Below, one piece after another: positions 62,100 to 64,000 of a stretch of DNA of 64,000 nucleotides. Below the pieces are notes generated by a model that saw only the letters and a list, made by a program, of their open reading frames with translations, was not told the origin of the DNA and did not search any database. Location: positions 176,718,480 to 176,782,479 of the forward strand of contig CM041083.1 in assembly GCA_023079485.1 (NCBI GenBank), read 5' to 3'. How positions within the stretch are numbered: the stretch's first letter is position 1; each line of letters begins with the position of its first letter. Position numbers and translations under genes: made by a program. The stretch comes from Archilochus colubris (lineage: Eukaryota; Chordata; Aves; Apodiformes; Trochilidae).

Positions 62100-64000
62100 C
62101 TGGTATAAAATCAGGGTTAGCAGAGAAGAAACTGAGGGACAGAAGCAGCATAGGAGATAGGTTCTGAAGGGTATAGGACCCTAGGAAGACTGGATGCTCT
62201 TCAGGAAGTCTTGAAGGCAAAGGAGTAGGCCATCCCCATGTGCCACAAGGAGAGATGGAGGTGTAGAAGAGCAGCCTGGATGAACAGGGAGCTTTGGCTG
62301 GCACTGAGGGAGAAGAAGAGAGTTTATGGCCTTTGGAGGAGGGGGCTGGCCACTCATAACAACTACAAAAATGTTGTGAGGCTGTGCAGGTAGAGAACTG
62401 GAGGATCCAAAGCCCAGCTAGAAATTAATCTAGCCTCTATGGTAAAGGATGACAGTAAAAGTTTCTAGAAATACATTTACAATCAAAGGAAAACCAGGGA
62501 GACACTCTATCCCCTCCTGAACACAGGAAGAGATATAAAGGATGAGGAAAAAGCTAAGGTACTTAATGAATTCTTTGCCCAGTCTTTAGTAACAGGACTG
62601 GTTATATAGCAGGAATCCAAATCCCTAAGATAGGAGAGAGGAACTGGGAGCAGAATGAATCCCCCCACAACCCAGGAGGATGTGCACAAACCTACAGAGC
62701 CAGATGGGATACAACCAAGAGTGCTGAAAGAGCTGCTAGGGGTGCTCACCAAGACACTTTCCATTATTTATCAGTAGTCCTGGCTAACTGGAGAGGTACC
62801 AGCAGATCAGAAATCAGATTACATTGCCCCCATATAATAGGAACGGTCAGAAGGATGGTCCATGAAATTACAGGCCTATTAGTTCTTCCCTTCAGTACCA
62901 GGGAAGCTGATGGAGCAGATCATCCTGAGTACCATTATGCAGTACATGCAGGACAACCGAGGTGATCAGGCCCAGTAAGCATGGGTTCATGAAGGGAAGG
63001 TCCTGTTTGACTAAACTGATCTCTCTATAGCATGATGACCTGCTTATTGGATCAGGGAAGGGCTGTCCATGTTGTCTACGCTGACTTTAGCAAGGCCTTT
63101 GACAGAGTTTCCCACAGCATTCTACTTGAGAAGATGGCTGCTCGTGGCTTGGATGCACGTTTGTTTTGCTGGATTATAAACTGATTTTGTGGCCGAGCCT
63201 AAAGAATTGTGTAAAATGTAGTTAAATCCAGCTGGCAGACAGTCATGACTGGTGTTCTCCAGGGGTTAGTGCTGGGGCTTCTCCTGTTTAACATCTTTAT
63301 TGATGATCTGGAGAAGGGGACAAAATGCACCCTCAGTAAGTTCACAGATGACATTAAACTGGGCTGGAAGTATGAATCTGCCTGAGGGTGGGGAGGCTCT
63401 GCACAGGGATCTGTATAGGCCTGATCAATGGGCCAAGGCCAATAGTATGAGTTTCAAGGCCAAATGTTGGGTCTTGCACTTTGGCCACAACAACCCCTGG
63501 CAGCACTACAGGCTTGGGGAGGAGTGGCTGGAGAGCTGCCCAGGAGAGAGGGACGTGAGGGTGTTGCCTGACAGCCGCCTGGACATGAGCCTGTAGTGTG
63601 CCCGGGTGGCCAAGAAAACCAACAGCATCCTGGACTGTATCAGGAACAGGGTGATCAGCAGGACTGGGGAGGTGATCTTAGCCATGTACTCCACCTTGAG
63701 TGGAGAAGGCCACACCTCAAGTTCTGTGTGCAGCTGTGGGCACAACAGTATAGGAAGGATATCGAGCTGCTGGAGAGGGTACAGAAAAGGGCAAGTAGGA
63801 TGGCTGGGGATCTGGACAACAGGTTTAAGAGGAGAGACTGAAGTAGTTTGGGCTGCTCAGCCTGGAGAAGGGGAGGTTGAGGAGAGACCTTATTGTTCTC
63901 TACAAATGCCTGAAGGAAGGTTGTAGTGAGGCAGGTGTTGGACTTGTCACCCTAGTGACTAGTGACAGGACAAGAGGTAATGGGTTCAAGTTGCACCAAG
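62100..64000 (+). mobile_element. Long CR1 LINE copy, reverse-transcriptase part, cut by the window edge
   Basis: Plus-strand CR1 ORF2 from the linker onward. Readable pieces include a WMNRELWLALREKKRVYGL-like linker (about 62277), YPLLNTGRDIKDEEKAKVLN (about 62505), PDGIQPRVLKELLG (about 62701), VYADFSKAFDRVSHSIL (about 63075, palm motif A), [10 protein letters not shown] (about 63335, the FADD box as FTDD) and DKCK-region words followed by VLHFG. The C-terminal block with CIRNRVISRTGEV and YSTL follows. Several frameshifts and stops break it. The last bases (GTGACAGGACAAGAGGTAATGGG) are still inside CR1, so the 3' end lies beyond 64000. The 5' border is approximate. Confidence 0.93.

Noticed and set aside
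62062..62764. Minus-strand open frames opposite the right-hand CR1
   Set aside because: They are antisense shadows of CR1 ORF2, which is clearly on the plus strand.
1..64000. The nested gene MAB21L1, known from an NBEA intron in mammals
   Set aside because: It would be a single open frame of about 359 codons on the plus strand; none of that size exists here outside the simple repeat.

Overview
The window is vertebrate nuclear DNA, almost certainly from a bird. It is AT-rich, has no long single-exon gene, holds short exons with GT/AG splice borders, and carries CR1 LINE copies. One CR1 copy ends in the ATTCTATGATT-type terminus typical of avian CR1. The species cannot be named from this.

The only gene I can support is NBEA (neurobeachin), on the minus strand. 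Four consecutive coding exons are visible, and each joins the next in frame: 56403-56467, 45585-45693, 41774-41940 and 5106-5230. Together they encode about 155 residues of the conserved DUF1088 region that precedes the PH-BEACH module. Everything else lies in introns of this gene: the end of the intron before the first exon, complete introns of about 10.7, 3.6 and 36.5 kb, and the start of the next intron at the left edge. No promoter, first exon, last exon or polyA site of NBEA is in the window.

Region by region. 1-5105 is intron. 5231-41773 is the 36.5-kb intron. It holds an (AAAAT)n microsatellite at 6.4 kb, a G-rich then purine-rich stretch at 11.1-12.6 kb, and a 394-bp foldback element with about 132-bp near-identical arms at 20.7 kb. 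It also holds a CR1 3' end at 21.2 kb, an old CR1 at 23.0 kb, a 557-bp (GGAA)n array at 29 kb, an old CR1 tail at 34.9 kb and a tRNA-like foldback repeat at 40.8 kb. 41941-45584 looks unique. 45694-56402 holds a degenerate minisatellite, two oppositely oriented CR1 fragments at 51-54 kb, and a 47-bp direct repeat containing a palindrome. 56468-64000 is intron ending in a long, broken CR1 reverse-transcriptase copy that runs off the right edge.

The best candidates for something not routinely described are the foldback element at 20730-21123, the purine-skewed block at 11.65-12.6 kb, and the tRNA-like foldback repeat at 40.8 kb. I found no evidence of a new multi-gene system; this is an intronic region with repeats.
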